Positions 9,572 through 20,323 of a stretch of DNA of 64,000 nucleotides are shown here, in pieces. The stretch comes from Syngnathus acus. Lineage: Eukaryota; Chordata; Actinopteri; Syngnathiformes; Syngnathidae. Below the pieces are notes generated by a model that had not been told where the DNA came from, searched no databases, and saw only the letters and a list, made by a program, of their open reading frames with translations. The translations under genes were made by a program, and so were the position numbers. Where the stretch lies: the NCBI RefSeq assembly GCF_901709675.1, contig NC_051087.1, positions 16,253,067 to 16,317,066 on the forward strand, given 5' to 3'. Positions within the stretch are counted from its first letter, which is position 1. Each line of letters opens with the position of its first letter.

Positions 9572-11590
9572 CTGCTGTTATGTGTTTGTGCGTGATGTCT
9601 GTGAAATTTTAATGTCAGTCTGTTGTCGTCCTATTATGTGTTTGTGCGCGCAGAGGATCCTCATGAGTGGGTGTGTATATGAGTGTGTGTGAATGAGATG
9701 TGTGTTCTATGGAAGAAATCAGTAATGGAGAATGTTCAGGAGGCTGTTGAGCGATAATAGGGAAATTGCGAAGTGGATGATGGTGTGTTTAAATTGGTTA
9801 GAGAAACTAAGATGAGCAAGGTGTGCCAGTAGAGAAAATAAGACGTGTGTGGCAGAAAGTGACTAGAACGGTGGCTTGATAGGACGAGAATAAGAGACAA
9901 CAAATGTTGTGTAGAAGACAATGAAAGATGTTGAATGTGAACATGACGAAGGGCGCAATAGCAAAGTTGGCCTGCCCTTTGAGAGTGGGAGACTGAGTGT
10001 GCATGCGCTCCTCCCGGGGCGTGTGGCCTGGTCTCTGCGCGTGGTCGTGTGCTGTGCACGCGCGGGTGGGAGCCGGCAGCATGATCGCTACAGGGGTGGC
10101 CAACCTGTGACGTATCGATGTTGCAATGCCGGGCCCTCTCTCGCTTGGGCGGGGCTGTGGCTGCGCGCGGGGTCGGGATGTGCCAGCTTCGGGGGCCGTG
10201 TGTGATGGCGAGTGAGACTAAGACAGGATGATGGGAGAATGAATGATGACGGGCAAAGAATTCATACGCGACATTGACTATTGAAACCGCCGCCCAGAGA
10301 GATGAACGTTTAACTGCTTGCCAACAGGTGTGAAAGAAGCAAGACGGACATCTTGAACAAAACGCAACAAGGCGTATCATGGTCAGCCACAATCACAAAA
10401 ACACTAAACTGGACCTACCCCAACATGAAAATTACAATGCAACCCTTTTTATGAAGAGCGAAGTCAACTCAACGAATTTCCAGCCCGTTACTAGACTCGT
10501 CCCAGCAACGAAAATGTATTTCCGTCAGTTTTTGCATCAAACGCAAGGGCGTCAGTCTACCAAAATAGGGCTCATAGTGCCCAACATGAGCATGCCTCAA
10601 ACAGATTTGTTAAAAAACCTTGAGTTTATTTTAAGACTCAATATTTTATGGCATACAGAAATACTGCAAGAATATTTCACAAATGTAACAGACGTCAAAT
10701 GTGTACACCTAAAAGCTTACTTTGGAAGGTGGGAGTATTGATTTATTTTGACCAATGTACAAATAAAGATTTTCTTGGGGAAAAAAAACCGAGGAGCAAT
10801 TTTGCACTGAGAAATTCTAAGCACAGGACATGTCCCCTCCACCATTCTGAGTCAGAGTCAGATGACTTGGAGGCTTGTCTAGATTTGAACATGGTGGTGG
10901 TGTTTACCGAAATAGACCGTAGTTTGTCTGGTGGTTGAACACCATGATGAAGACACATAGTTGGCAGCAAAGTGGACAAACAACACAGTACAACATAAAT
11001 GTGCAGCTGCTTTTGGCCATTTCCCGTCATGCTCCATGTCCCTTATTGGTTTCAGTTTTCAGGGAGACGGTAAATTCTAATGAACAATAGCGGCAACAAA
11101 TGCCTTCAATTTGGATGATAGTAATACATTTGAGATGGGGCATTTAAGTATGGAGGTGAAATTGAGCTACTTTCTTTTTCAAACAGTAAATCAGGTTTAG
11201 ATTACATGCATATCAGTCCATTGAAAAATAAATGAAAAGGGGCAAATGAATGACCTGAAAAATCACAAAATGCCCCTTTTCATCTTTAATCAGCAAATGA
11301 AAGGGGAATTATAAAAGCTTTTTGTAATTAATGTCACAGCTGAAGATGAAGAGTGCTGCTCTCCAATTAAAAGTTGTATTAATTTTAAATGAGCTCCAAT
11401 TAGACAAACTGTGAAAAAAAGCAGATAAGAATTTCCCCAAAATGATGGTGTATTAATTGGTGCTGGAGAGCAACTCTGACGGTTGGCATATTTTATTACA
11501 ATTTGTTATTTTGCCCTCCCCCTTTTGTTACATTTACTTCGCGATATGCTTACTATTGCATAATGTGTTAAATTCTGTCATACTGCTGTA
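9572..11590. other. Intron sequence without recognised gene
   Basis: A G-rich stretch near 9650-10250 leaves long open frames on the minus strand with no recognisable domain. From 10640 to 11590 I see only single-copy-like AT-rich sequence. Confidence 0.45.
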
Positions 11591-11962
11591 CTCAATGTAT
11601 CGTATTTTTCGGACTATAAATCGCGTTTTTTTATATAGTTTGGGTGGGGGGGCGACTTATACTGAGGAGCGACTTATATGTGATTTTTTTCACAAATTTT
11701 AGAAATTTAAACAAATAAAAGTGAAACCGCGATAAACGAACCGCGATGTTGCAAGGGATTGCTGTAGTTTGAACTGCAAGTGACGTCAGTGGCGCGGCGG
11801 TTGTTTACACAAAGGACAAACGATTCGATCACGGGATGACGAAGATGACGAAGGGCCCACGTACTACCGGCATCATTAGCGGCTTTGTTTGTAAGTGACA
11901 CGGAGGACGAAGAGTTTGAGGATTTAATGATTTGGAGTGACGCAGAAGGTTTGAAAAACTAT

Positions 11963-12180
11963 AATGGCTTTTACGCACGCCCGGTCCTACTCTACGGAGC
12001 TCTCTTTCACCTCCGTGGATGGAAGTTGGGGGCCGGCGCTCGGCCGGGTGGCTGTCCGGGGACGGCGGATGGGGCTCGGACATGGCTTTTACGCACGCCC
12101 GGTCCTATTCTATGGAGCTCTCTTCCACCTCCGTGGCTGGAAGTGCCACCTCCGGGGATGGAAGTCCACGCCGCCACACG
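11963..12180 (+). repeat. About 119-bp tandem units inside the DNA element
   Basis: The segment beginning ATGGCTTTTACGCACGCCCG occurs at 11963 and 12081. The second unit is followed by a shorter degenerate tail. The sister element has three units (29599, 29718, 29837). Confidence 0.85.
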
Positions 12181-12498
12181 CCTGGAAGTCCACGCTGTTT
12201 CTTGGGGCCGTGTGGCGGTGAACTATTTATTTTATACTTATTTGATATATTTTATTTCGTGTAGCAACTTGTATACGTTTTTATCATTACAGTTCAGTAG
12301 TTTTTGGCTCGTTGAACTCTTGTTTTGTTAAATAAAGAGCCGTTTACCAAACCCACGTCTTTCCTGGTACTTTGTTAACGCTACAATATTGTTATATAAT
12401 AGATCTGTGGAATAACGACAAGGCTGACGTCAGTGGCGCATGCGCGGCGTTGTTGACAAAGGACGAGGAATTTGATCGATGGATTTAATGATTTAGAG

Positions 12499-13420
12499 CA
12501 GTGGTCCCCAACCTTTTTTGCACCACGGACCGGTTACGTGTCAGAAATATTTTCGCGGACCGGCCTTTATATAAATAAATATATTTATATATTTATTATT
12601 TAAATATTTATATATATAAATAGGATGAAATAAAATGATACGACTGGCATAAAAACAAATATAAACCACATAAAAATAAAACGTTGAATTAGTGGGAGCA
12701 CCGAGCTCTTTTCTCAGAAATGAGCCGTTCCCATCTAGGCGTAATCGGAGACAATGACACCCGAAGTGGTTAAGGTTTGTCTTTAAATGCAGGATGCTTG
12801 GTCTCCATGTGCCGAAGCAGGTTTGAAGGCTTCATTGCCTCGTTAGCTAGCCTTTCGCAACATATGCGGAGTGCACTTGGCGTGTCAGAGTCACCTGTGG
12901 CGATAAATCCATATTTTAAGTAGGACTCCAGAAATGTTCTTTTAAATGCAGCTTTCCTTTTCTTAGAAGTCGTAGCCTCTTCTTCTTCAGTGTACTCATT
13001 GGACGTTTTTCCCTTTCCGAAGAAGCTTTCCAAACTTCTCTGTTTCTTGCTCATTTTTGCTTGCCTCGCGGGCTTGACTGTGGTGACATGTCACGTGACC
13101 GAGACGAGCGCCCTGTGTCAAGAGTCCTTATTTTTCAGATGCACTGGCAGATGTAATTGGGAGAGATTCGCCAAATTTTTTATATTTTTCAAAATAAATT
13201 CTTACTCATTTTTGCTAGCTTTGCGGGCTCGACTGGGGAAACATGTCACGTGACCGGGACGAGCGTCTTAACCTGAATGAATTGATCGTCAATGAAAAAA
13301 AAAAATGAAAAAAAAAAATTCTTTTTTTTTTTTTTTTTTTTTCCTGTGCGGCTCCGCGGCCCGGTACCAAGTGACCCACGGACCGGTACCGGGCCGCGGC
13401 CCGGTGGTTGGGGACCACTG
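12499..13420 (-). mobile_element. Internally deleted hAT with perfect 8-bp TSD
   Basis: CAGTGGTCCCCAACC and GGTTGGGGACCACTG are the ends. ATTTAGAG is duplicated at 12491-12498 and 13421-13428. The empty site is seen in the sister element near 30073-30100, where the host sequence runs through with one ATTTGGAG. It carries the N-terminal part of a transposase on the minus strand. Confidence 0.95.
12770..13054 (-). pseudogene. hAT transposase N-terminal remnant (BED-type finger)
   Basis: The 94-residue frame starts with a Lys-rich segment and SLESFFGKGK, then a Ser/Glu linker, then a zinc-finger-like C-C-H-H stretch (ICCERLANEAMKPSNLLRH followed by METKHP). This arrangement is typical of hAT-Charlie/ZBED5-like transposases, which run several hundred residues. 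The RNase H-like catalytic core and C-terminal dimerisation domain are absent, so it cannot catalyse transposition. It lies wholly inside the hAT at 12499-13420, in the same orientation as its original coding strand. Confidence 0.8.
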
Positions 13421-13893
13421 ATTTAGAGTGCACAGATGGTTTGATAATACTATTGCTTATATAATAGTTATTTGATATCTAATTTATATATCGTTATATG
13501 GGTCTGTGGAATATTTAGAATATTTAGACGTCAGCGGCGCCGCGCTTACGCGGCATCGTTTCCTAAAGGACGATCGATGGATTTAATGAATTGGAGTGAC
13601 ACAGATAGTTTGATAAATGTGTTATTTATGTAATAGTTATTTGAATAACTCTGAATGTTATGTCAGGCCCGTTCTCAGTTCTTCGTTTGTTCTTTGTCAT
13701 GTTAGCATACCTATCGTTTAGCCTGTTGTTGCTCGTTCATGTCTGTTCTTGATGTTGGATTTTGTCGAATAAATTTCCCTCAAAATGCGATTTATACTCC
13801 GGAGCGACTTATATATGTTTTTTTTCACTTTATTGTGCATTTTATGGCTAATGCGACCTATATTTTTAGGGATTTTTAGTCCGAAAAATACGG

Positions 13894-14142
13894 TAATTTA
13901 TTTAAATTCAGACAATGTGACAATACGATCTCAATTTCTTTTCTTTATTTTGTTTATTTTTTTACAAGATTTAACCAGCTCGTACTAGTTGTATCAGCTT
14001 TCAAATCACAAAAGCAAATTAAATATTCATACATATAAGGAAACAGTGATTTTGGTCTAAATGCCGGCCCTTGAAGTTCCAAGGTTCTTGTAAAAAAATG
14101 AAATATAAAAGTAGAAGTTGTATTAATTTATTTACAATATTC
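13894..14142. other. Short unassigned intron segment
   Basis: Nothing recognisable lies between the DNA element and the next SINE. Confidence 0.4.
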
Positions 14143-14158
14143 TATTATGCTCATTTCA

Positions 14159-14522
14159 GGCGGCTCGGTGGCGCACTGGCTAGCACGTCCGCCTCACAGT
14201 ACGGAGGGTGCGGGTTCGATTCCACCTCCGGCCCTCCCTGTGTGGAGTTTGCATGTTCTCCCCGTGTCCGCGTGGGTTTTCTCCGGGTCCTCCGGTTTCC
14301 TCCCACATCCCCAAAAACATGCTTGGTAGGCTGATTGAGCGCTCCAAATTGCCCCTAGGTGTGAGTGCGTGTGCGGATGGTTGTTCGTCTCTGTGTGCCC
14401 TGCGATTGGCTGGCAACCGGTTCAGGGTGTCCCCCGCCTACTGCCCGATGACAGCTGGGATAGGCTCCAGCAAGCCCGCGACCCCCGTGGGGATACAGCG
14501 GTACAGAAAATGGATGGATGGA
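14159..14522 (+). mobile_element. tRNA-derived SINE with 16-bp TSD
   Basis: Same family as 1193-1562, with intact A- and B-box-like motifs and a GGATGGATG tail. A perfect 16-bp direct repeat (TATTATGCTCATTTCA) flanks it at 14143-14158 and 14523-14538. Perfect duplications suggest a comparatively recent insertion in the teneurin intron, antisense to the gene. Confidence 0.95.
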
Positions 14523-14740
14523 TATTATGCTCATTTCATGGGTGTGTTTTGGTTGACAGCTTCCTTTAGTGTGTGTTTGATTTTTTCTTTCTTTTTTCAG
14601 ATTTCTTCATTTATGTTATGTCAATTCTGCCTTTGGCTTTCTAAATCATGGGTTCACATACACATACACACTGTGAGCAAAGGCTGTTTCTTAACCAGTC
14701 AAATTTCATTTTTAACACGCCTGGTCTACATGAAGCCTCG

Positions 14741-14741
14741 A

Positions 14742-14832
<91 letters not shown>
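14741..14832. repeat. (CTAT)n microsatellite
   Basis: About 22 uninterrupted tetranucleotide units. Confidence 0.95.
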
Positions 14833-14934
14833 AATTTATGAAATTATTATAATATATTAAAATGATGTAATTATTTTATTTATCGTTTATCTATTTATTT
14901 ATATATGCATGCATGCTTTTACATTAATACTCAC

Positions 14935-15005
14935 CATCTATGTTGTACTCATCTTGTTCGCGATGAACCATGTCCTTGTGTCCTTTCGATGTCCCATAAA
15001 ATAAC
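14935..15005 (-). CDS. tenm3: Teneurin coding exon 3
   Basis: This 71-bp exon encodes RLFYG (the Arg codon shared with the previous exon), then KDMVHREQDEY, matching the teneurin motif family LLYG..VKDLVHREADEF. The acceptor is TTTTGACAG before 15005 and the donor GTGAGT after 14935. Its first base completes AG+G (Arg) from the exon at 15649-15760. Its last base starts the Gly codon completed by the exon at 2790-3074. Both phases agree, which is strong evidence that a segment this short is a real exon. It belongs to the cytoplasmic N-terminal domain. The intron after it is about 11.9 kb. Confidence 0.92.
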
Positions 15006-15648
15006 CTGTCAAAACATGATGTTAGAAATAATGTAACAAGGGGACTTTTCATGATAGTTGGGTATTCCTATCATTAGGTTCCTTTTAAATTGGAGTGAGA
15101 GTCCACAATGCAAATTAATATTGTTTTGTTTTGAAACGTATACAACTCTAATATCTGTATCCGTTTTGTTTTATCCCGGTAAAGGTACAAAGAAGTATTG
15201 TACATCCCGGGATAGGCACGAACAGCGACGATGATCATTGTTTTGTTTTTGGCCCAACATTGCGCAGAATATCAGGTGACACATTCCTTGGCTGACGCAA
15301 GGTGTAGCGAGTCAAAAATTAGTCCGCTGAGAGGCGGTAGTGTATCTGTGTTGCGCCCTGACACGTCCCAAGCAGTTTAAGTAACGTGTTATTTGTTACT
15401 GGAAATCTACAACGGTGTTGGTAACGCCGTTAGCCCCAACACTGCCAATAGCAACCATGAGTATTGTCTGTCATCCTTACGGTACAGGTACAGTCTGCTT
15501 GGAATCACTGCAGACCAGTTTCTACAAAATGTAGATTACCGATCAGTACCTGATTTTTACAATAAGTGTTTATAACCATGACAAGGCAAATAACCACTGT
15601 TTAGTATCAAAGGGGACTTAATGCTACACGTATAATTTAATTTCTCAC
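15006..15648. other. Teneurin intron 2
   Basis: A 643-bp intron with GT-AG ends on the minus strand. I recognise no repeat or further exon in it. Confidence 0.7.
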
Positions 15649-15760
15649 CTGGTCTGGTCTTGGTGCTGGTCAAAGGCCTTGAGGGTCTCACTAGAGGAGT
15701 AAGACTTCTGGGTTGGAACACGTACTTCTTGGTGGCCAATAGCACAGTCTTCACTGTTCC
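15649..15760 (-). CDS. tenm3: Teneurin coding exon 2
   Basis: This 112-bp exon encodes NSEDC, then EVRVPTQKSYSSSETLKAFD, an almost invariant teneurin signature in the cytoplasmic domain. The acceptor is TTCTTCAG before 15760 and the donor GTGAGA after 15649. It begins with two bases completing a Gly codon from the ATG exon and ends with two bases of an Arg codon completed at 15005. The frame is open throughout. The residues between the Cys and the VPTQKSY block differ from what I recall of human teneurin-3, so paralog identity needs an alignment. Confidence 0.95.
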
Positions 15761-15867
15761 CTGAAGAATAAAAGATAGATAAAAGTAGAAGATAGATTTG
15801 TAATGTACAAGATGATGACTATTCGGTTGTTGCTGTAGTAGTTACATTCATACAAACGTAACACAGG

Positions 15868-16725
15868 CAGTGTTCCCTCTAAGCTGCGCAGCTGCGCAAT
15901 TGCACACTGGTCGCGCAGTCTTTGCGCACACGAAACTCCATGCTGCGCACAAAATAAAATTCAGTATAAACTGATTGATTAATATCTAATGGTAGACGTA
16001 ATCTAATCTAATTAAGTGGATGAATGATTTTCTTTCTGTGCCTTTTTGTTGTGTGAATCAGTAATTGACAGGTGTCAAGCCAATGATATGATATGGTTCA
16101 CTTACGCTACATATAGTATGTATGACACATATGTGTCCTGCCCATCCGTGTCGCGCAGGTTAGCTAGCTAACAACAGTGCAGTGGAGTCAAGCGATGCAA
16201 ATACTAAATTAGCTAATCATGGCGAAACGAATGAGCAGCGACACATCCACTCGCCAAGCCAAAATAAATAAGAGATGCGGCAATTCTTTTAAGATTGGAT
16301 GGTTGTCGGAGTGTGTGCAACTACAAGAGGAAACGGTGAAACTGGGTGAGATTTTCTCTTTTTCGAATGAGAAAGGTCTCCTCTGCAAAACATGCAGTGA
16401 AGCCAAAGTGGCGGGCGAGTTTACGTAGGGAAAAATATGGAAGAAATGGAAGTTGGACTACCACAAGCGTCACATTCAGCAGAAATGTTATTTGAAAGCT
16501 GTTGGAATTGTATAAAGACTCAAGATGGGACAGGGGATCGGTACATTATTGCGAGAGAGGGCAAAAGATCGACAGAAAAGGAACGAGCTGTCACACAAAA
16601 CAAAATCCGACCCCGAGCTAGTTAAAGTTCTCACTGACAATATTTATTTATTTATTTATTTAATAAAGTGTGCACAGGGAGCTTGTGTGTTTCCACAGAC
16701 ACTTGAAAAATTAGAGGGAACACTG
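15868..16725 (+). mobile_element. Truncated hAT element filling teneurin intron 1
   Basis: Ends CAGTGTTCCCTCTAA and TTAGAGGGAACACTG are perfect inverted repeats. The flanks AACACAGG (15860-15867) and ACCACAGG (16726-16733) are an 8-bp duplication with one mismatch. It occupies about 79% of the 1,088-bp intron, antisense to the gene. Confidence 0.9.
16219..16630 (+). pseudogene. hAT transposase N-terminal remnant
   Basis: An open frame from ATG at 16219 encodes 69 residues with FKIGWLSECVQ and a Cys pair (LLCKTCSEAKVAGEF). After a one-base frame change the next segment reads KWKLDYHKRHIQQKC, completing a C-C-H-H-like zinc finger of the type found at the start of some hAT transposases. One further stop (TAA near 16532) precedes a short charged tail that is open to the stop at 16621-16623. 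The catalytic core and dimerisation domain are missing. It lies inside the hAT at 15868-16725 and shares its plus orientation. Confidence 0.65.
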
Positions 16726-16848
16726 ACCACAGGTAACTGTTACTTATTTAAAAGTACTTTTTTTCCAACGATTTACACACCCCAAGGAGTCCATTAGGGA
16801 AACCATGCCTAAGTGAACAAATTAATTAACAAATGTTGGCTATCTCAC

Positions 16849-16960
16849 CAGGATATGCCCCCTCCTTGTCCTTGTGGGCCTTAGTGAGTGAGCAGTATAG
16901 ACGTCGCTCTTTCACTTCCATAATGCTTCCTCTGGTGTTGCTGGCAAACATTGAGGCATG
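16849..16960 (-). CDS. tenm3: Teneurin first coding exon (start codon)
   Basis: The ATG is at 16921-16919 (minus strand) with A at -3 and G at +4, a good vertebrate initiation context. The frame reads MEVKERRLYCSLTK, very close to the conserved teneurin start MDVKERRPYCSLTK. The coding part is 73 bp (24 codons plus one base) and ends at a GTGAGA donor after 16849. Joining to the exon at 15760 makes a Gly codon. Upstream, about 39 bp of 5' UTR lead to a plausible acceptor (pyrimidine-rich, then TTACACAG before 16960), so at least one non-coding exon should lie further right. Promoter and upstream exon were not identified. Confidence 0.92.
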
Positions 16961-17256
16961 CTGTGTAACAGCTTAGTTGACAGGAAGAAAGATAGGTAGA
17001 GAGAAAAAAGAAAGAGAGATTTAAAGGAAGAAAATGGATTACAGAAGACGGAGGGCAGATCTCATCCTGTGAACATAGTACATGGACAAAATATTTCATT
17101 ATTAATGTCTTACAGAGAACTTTGCCTTATTTTAAACTATATTCATGGCTTACTGCAATTGTAACTGTTTGTTGACAGTGTACTGTATATAAATGTTAAT
17201 ATACAACTACACAACACAACTCAGGCTTTGATAATACAAATTTATACTGTTGTATA

Positions 17257-17914
17257 CAAAAATCCCTCACTACATCGCGGTTCTTTTATCGCGGCTTCAG
17301 TACATCGCAAATAAAAGATTCAAAATAAAAATTCTAAATTGAGGAATCATGGCACGAAAGTTGCCCGCGCGCCAGCAGAAGGCAGGGAGTGCCCACACAA
17401 TTGCAGTACGTACACTTGGACCTTGTTATAAAAACTTTGTTATAATAATAATACTAACAATAATAAGAGTTCGAAAAACATATTTACAGTATTGTACGTT
17501 GTTATAAATTTGTTTTTATAATAATAAAAGAGTTCTAAAAACATATTTACAGTATACACTTGTTCCTTGTTATAAAAAAGTTGTTATAATAATAAGAGTT
17601 CTAAAAATATATTTACAGTATGTTTCCTTTTTATGTTACACGCACACACGCACACACACACACATGTATCAAATTTATATTATTTATACATTTTTTCTGT
17701 ATGTCATTTATACTATTAATACAGTATTTCCATGTTTGAAACTATTATTTAATGTTCTAATGATAACATATGCACTTGTATGGTTTAATATACATTTATT
17801 GATACACAAAAAATTTATGTACATTCAAAATGAGAGGGTGACATTACTTCGCGGATTTTCACCTATCGCGGGTGGTCTTGGAACCAATTATCCGCGATAA
17901 ACGAGGGATTACTG
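17257..17914. mobile_element. Pogo/Tigger-like MITE
   Basis: Ends CAAAAATCCCTCACTACATC and GATAAACGAGGGATTACTG are imperfect inverted repeats of the CAGTAATCCCTCG type, flanked by TA (17255-17256 and 17915-17916). The interior is AT-rich with repeated TATTTACAGTAT segments and a short CA run. No transposase is visible. The Tc1/mariner (pogo) assignment follows from the ends and TA target. Confidence 0.8.
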
Positions 17915-17940
17915 TACATCATTTGAAATTTTTTCTCTTA

Positions 17941-18328
17941 TGTGCCTGTGCCACGGGACGCTCTGCAAACAACTTCCCTCAGGCACACCCCTCTCATCAC
18001 CGTAATGACTGTCACCTGTTCCCTCATGTTACCTACTATTTAAACCCTGCCCGTGTGTTGTTCATTGTCGGTGTCTACTGTTACTCTCCTGTCTGTTTCT
18101 GCTCCCGGCGTTCCTGTCCTGTTGTGCATTTCCCCGATCTCATGGGTAGGCTCACGGTCAGTACCTGTTTTTACGTATCAATTCCTGGTCCGAGTGTACC
18201 TTCTGTCCCTGCCTGCTGTCCGTGAGCCTCTGCCTGCCCCGTCTGTGTCTCTGTCCGCCCACCTCCCTTCCCTTCAATAAACCCTGGTCCAAGTGCATTT
18301 GGTTGCCCAGCTCCACTCATTCCTGACA
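17941..18328 (+). mobile_element. Gypsy-type solo LTR or LTR fragment
   Basis: The 3' end CCCTGGTCCAAGTGCATTTG, then CTCCACTCATTCCTGACA, matches the 3' end of the solo LTR at 36254-36621 read in reverse. CACCTG..CATGTTACCT and the TATTTAAA box near 18030 also align. A poly-A signal (AATAAA) lies near 18276. The 5' boundary is approximate. Confidence 0.7.
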
Positions 18329-18557
18329 CTTTTCCGCCAATAATCTGACATAAAATGTACAATTCAGTCAAAAAATAATAGCAATTCTGTGGGGAAGTCA
18401 GACTAAACTACTAAAATAATGTGGTGACACAATGTGCACCATGTCTTATAACTACGATGTGACTGTTCAGAATCCGATTTACATTCATGTTAGATAGGAG
18501 TCAGCATCCACCTGATACCATTTAAAGGTCCTCTGAATAAGCCCAAATACATTTTAG

Positions 18558-18729
18558 ATGCACTCCAAATTGCCCATAGGTGTGAATGCGAGTAAGAATG
18601 GTTGTTTGTGCCGTGCGATTGGCTGGCAACCAGTTCAGGGTGTCCCCCGCCTACTGCCCAATGATTGCTGCTCCAGTACGCCCGCAACCCTCAAGCGGGA
18701 CAAGCGAAAAAGATAATGGATGGATGGAT
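18558..18729 (+). mobile_element. 5'-truncated SINE
   Basis: Only the 3' half of the tRNA-SINE is present (from CACTCCAAATTGCCCATAGG to GGATGGATGG), with a short deletion near CTGCTCCAG. Confidence 0.85.
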
Positions 18730-18949
18730 ATTCAAAAAATATTTCAGAATGAAGGGGGTGTACAAAACCTAAGAGGGGGAGGAAATTTTAAACCACCAAG
18801 TTTTCACACACACCGAAACGTAGGTTCATATCAGCCTAAGTAAGGAAAAGGTAAAATCATCTATCAGTTCTACATTCTTGAAAGTAAAAATGTTGTCCAT
18901 TTAAAAAAAAGCTCATGAACAACATTTTTGGAAAGTATTATCATAGAAG

Positions 18950-19228
18950 GGGTGGCACGGTGGCGCACTCGTTAGCACGTCCGCCTCACAGCGGTCCTGC
19001 CTGTGTGGAGTTTGCACATGTTTCCCCATGCCGCCATGGGTTTTCTCCGGGTACTCCGGTTTCCTCCCAACATCTTAAAAACATGCATGGTAGGCCGATT
19101 GAGCACTCCAAATTGCCCATAGGTGTGAGTGCGGATGATTGTTAATCTCTGTGTGCCCTGCCCTGTGTGTCTGGCAACCAGTTCAGGGTGTCTCACAACT
19201 GCTGCCCGATGACTGCTGGGATAGGCTA
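18950..19228 (+). mobile_element. 3'-truncated SINE with internal deletion
   Basis: The head GGGTGGCACGGTGGCGCAC and A-box-like motif are present. The B-box segment is deleted (CTCACAGCGGTCCTG) and the copy ends at GGGATAGGCTAGG. Confidence 0.85.
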
Positions 19229-19304
19229 GGCTTTTGCACTCTAAGAGGGTTGGCCTTTGGCCAAGAGGCTGGCTATGGTCTGGACTGCTATCCAGACATA
19301 CACT

Positions 19305-19328
19305 ATATACGTATATATATATATATAC

Positions 19329-19378
<50 letters not shown>

Positions 19379-19390
19379 ATATATATATAC
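19305..19390. repeat. (AT)n with ACGT interruptions
   Basis: An alternating TA run containing TACGTA steps. It touches the next MITE. Confidence 0.95.
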
Positions 19391-19391
19391 A

Positions 19392-20323
19392 CAGTGGAGC
19401 CTCGGTTTTCGAACACAATCCGTTCCAGAAGGCTGTTCGAGAAGTGAATCGTTCAAATTCCAAATCATATTTTCCCATTAAAACAATGGAAAACAAATTA
19501 ATCCGTTCCAAGCCAAAGAAACCCGCCTTTTTTAAGCATTTTTTCATTTGCGCTTTTTTGTCGAATCGCACAACTGCAGCGCACCGCCGAACGCGCAACC
19601 GTAGCGCGTCGCCGACCTCGCAACTGCACCGCGCTGGTCGCATTATTGTGACGGAGCCGTCACTGAAATGTAGAAAATATTTTTAAAGTCCTGATGTACT
19701 TTCCAAAAATGTAAGTGGACATCAGTGCGCAGGGAGCTTAATTTAGTCCGATCGCGCAACCGCAGCGCGCCGGGCGCTCAGTGTCGCATTGCTTTAGGAG
19801 CGTCTTTGTGTTTTAGGGAGCTTAATTTTGTCTGATTGCGCAACTGCAGCGCACCACCGAACGCGCAACCGTTGCGCGCCGCCGACTGCGCAACTGCACC
19901 GCGCTGGTCGCATTATTGTGACAGAGCGGTCGCTAAAATTTAGAAAATATTTTTAAAGCCCTAATGTACTTTTCAAAATTTAAGTGGACCTCAGTGCGCA
20001 GGGAGCTTAATTTAGTCCGATCGCGCAACCGCAGCGCGCCGGGCGCTCAGTGTCGCATTGCTTTAGGAGCGTCTTTGTGTTATAGGATGGCTTTACTGCT
20101 CCCACTTGCTTCCTTTGGAGGCATGATTAGAGTTGATGCGATCCTCAGAGTAACGAGAACGTAATAACGAACGGAGTCAGTTGGCATGCGGGTCCTCTCG
20201 GCTCATCTCGCGAGGTTCGACAACCGAATTTCGTCCGACATCCGAAGCAAAAAAATCTCGAATTTCTTGTTCGAATACTGATTTGTTCGAGAACCGGGAC
20301 GTTCGAAAACTGAGGCTCCACTG
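19392..20323. mobile_element. Tc1/mariner-like MITE with internal duplication
   Basis: Ends CAGTGGAGCCTCGGTTTTCG and CGAAAACTGAGGCTCCACTG are inverted repeats; TA follows the right end. A unit of about 255 bp (CAACTGCAGCGCACC start) is duplicated in tandem (19567 and 19838). Near 20085-20130 the reverse strand reads ATGCCTCCAAAGGAAGCAAG, a basic start resembling a transposase N-terminus. A second copy begins at 61427. Confidence 0.85.

Larger units (their letters stand above)
5725..10570. mobile_element. Possible large element defined only by its ends
   Basis: GCCCTATTTTCAGTCGGGGC on the left mirrors a right end reading AGGGCGTCAGTCTACCAAAAT then AGGGC. The flanks ATATAGTG and TCATAGTG could be an aged 8-bp duplication (6 of 8). 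The interior is filled with unrelated elements, so this may be coincidence or two solo ends. Confidence 0.25.
11600..13893. mobile_element. TA-flanked DNA transposon, copy 1, interrupted by hAT
   Basis: Ends are TCGTATTTTTCGGACTATAA and CCGAAAAATACGG, with TA at 11598-11599 and 13894-13895. Subterminal motifs (GGAGCGACTTATAT) repeat at both ends. The interior matches the copy at 29241-31129, including two diverged repeats of about 175 bp built on GATCGATGGATTTAATGA. A stretch near 11860-11960 can be read as an acidic transposase C-terminus in broken frame, which is speculative. A hAT interrupts it at 12499-13420. Confidence 0.8.

Noticed and set aside
9736-10392. 218-codon minus-strand open frame
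   Set aside because: It is rich in His and Ser from composition alone, without a recognisable domain or conserved motif.
14208-14834. 208-codon open frame ending in YLSI repeats
   Set aside because: It is SINE sequence joined to the (CTAT)n microsatellite.
18972-19643. 223-codon minus-strand open frame
   Set aside because: It crosses a SINE, an (AT)n tract reading as Tyr/Ile repeats, and a MITE. It is a composite of repeats.
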